The translations under genes and the position numbers were made by a program. A DNA stretch of 64,000 nt from Streptomyces sp. R28. GTDB lineage: Bacteria > Actinomycetota > Actinomycetes > Streptomycetales > Streptomycetaceae. Every line of letters starts with the position of its first letter. Position 1 is the first letter of the stretch. The notes under the pieces were generated by a model. That model ran no database searches. It saw only the letters and a program-made list of their open reading frames with translations, and had not been told where the DNA came from. Where the stretch lies: NCBI RefSeq assembly GCF_041052385.1, contig NZ_CP163439.1, forward strand, positions 4,453,001 to 4,517,000, in the 5' to 3' direction. Below, in pieces: positions 63,866-64,000 of this stretch.

Positions 63866-64000
63866 GGTGACCAGTACCGCGTCCTCCACGGACACCCGGC
63901 AGGGCCAGGCGACCCACGAGCAGCGGCCTTCGTGGCAGCAGCGGCTGCGCCGCTTCGGCTACACGCCGGCGCCCAGAAGCGACGTACGCGACCGGCTCGA
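63866..64000 (+). CDS. pmt: Protein O-mannosyltransferase, first 45 codons (runs off the window)
   Basis: The GTG at 63866 opens a frame to the window end (MTSTASSTDTRQGQ..., then WQQRLRRFGYTPAPRSDVRDRL). In Streptomyces the gene divergent from rsmI is pmt, a dolichyl/polyprenyl-phosphate-mannose protein mannosyltransferase, and the RRFGY...RDRL head fits its cytoplasmic start. TACGAT ends 7 bases before the GTG, so the transcript may be leaderless. The catalytic part is not visible. Confidence 0.7.

Overview
The window is a GC-rich stretch of an actinomycete chromosome, almost certainly Streptomyces. The signs are GTG starts, 2-4 base overlaps between stop and start codons, an XRE/DUF5753 regulator paired with a DUF397 protein, a sortase-E (LAxTG) surface protein, and a gene order from glmU-prs-rplY-pth through ppc, tam/tamR and galTEK to tatD-rpfB-rsmA-ispE and rsmI-pmt. 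From memory this matches the S. coelicolor SCO311x-SCO315x interval. No search was run.

Layout. 1-4.3 kb: the end of an ABC ATPase gene, an MFS drug exporter, a secreted PAF-acetylhydrolase-like esterase and a GNAT acetyltransferase. 4.1-14.2 kb: an accessory block. It holds an XRE/DUF397 pair and a tightly coupled minus-strand operon with four genes: a SEFIR protein with an effector-associated domain (EAD), an EAD-VMAP protein, a MoxR AAA+ ATPase, and a 1254-residue protein. That last protein joins a SAV_2336/vWA-like module, a STAND (NB-ARC-like) NTPase, a degenerate trypsin-like domain and a TIR domain of the FxsC type. I read this operon as an NTP-dependent conflict or immunity system of the vWA-MoxR-VMAP kind. 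It is the most interesting thing in the window. A divergent unknown gene at 13.0-14.2 kb may belong to it. 14.3-17.5 kb: a DUF485/SSS transporter pair and a coiled-coil protein. 17.9-23.2 kb: a second conflict locus made of toxin- and immunity-type domains (Imm35-like plus SUKH-4-like, WHH nuclease fused to SUKH, YwqJ-type deaminase, SUKH-3). 23.2-25.7 kb: an orphan histidine kinase, a HTH/LAGLIDADG-like protein and tRNA-Gln(UUG).

25.8-64 kb is mostly conserved core: glmU, prs, rplY, pth, a membrane protein, a LAETG surface protein, ppc, an acyl-CoA desaturase with its TetR regulator, a CsbD protein, tam with divergent tamR and a decayed glyoxalase-family remnant, an orphan LuxR regulator, a GNAT, and the Leloir operon galT-galE-galK with a divergent Na+/sugar symporter. 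Then come a duplicated-domain protein of unknown function, an atypical response regulator lacking its phospho-acceptor Asp, two paralogous membrane-anchored PQQ-propeller proteins, an ABC-F ATPase, a Tat-exported PGRP amidase, a NIT-type sensor kinase, a MHYT sensor, ispE, rsmA, rpfB, a TatD nuclease, a Zn-ribbon protein, rsmI and the first 135 bases of pmt.

Functional threads: nucleotide-sugar and cell-wall supply (glmU, rpfB, PGRP), PRPP supply (prs), translation (rplY, pth, rsmA, rsmI, ABC-F), central carbon (ppc, tam), galactose use, and two separate accessory islands that look like biological-conflict systems. Several strong terminators, three families of 15-bp tandem repeats and one dispersed intergenic repeat (two copies) were also seen.
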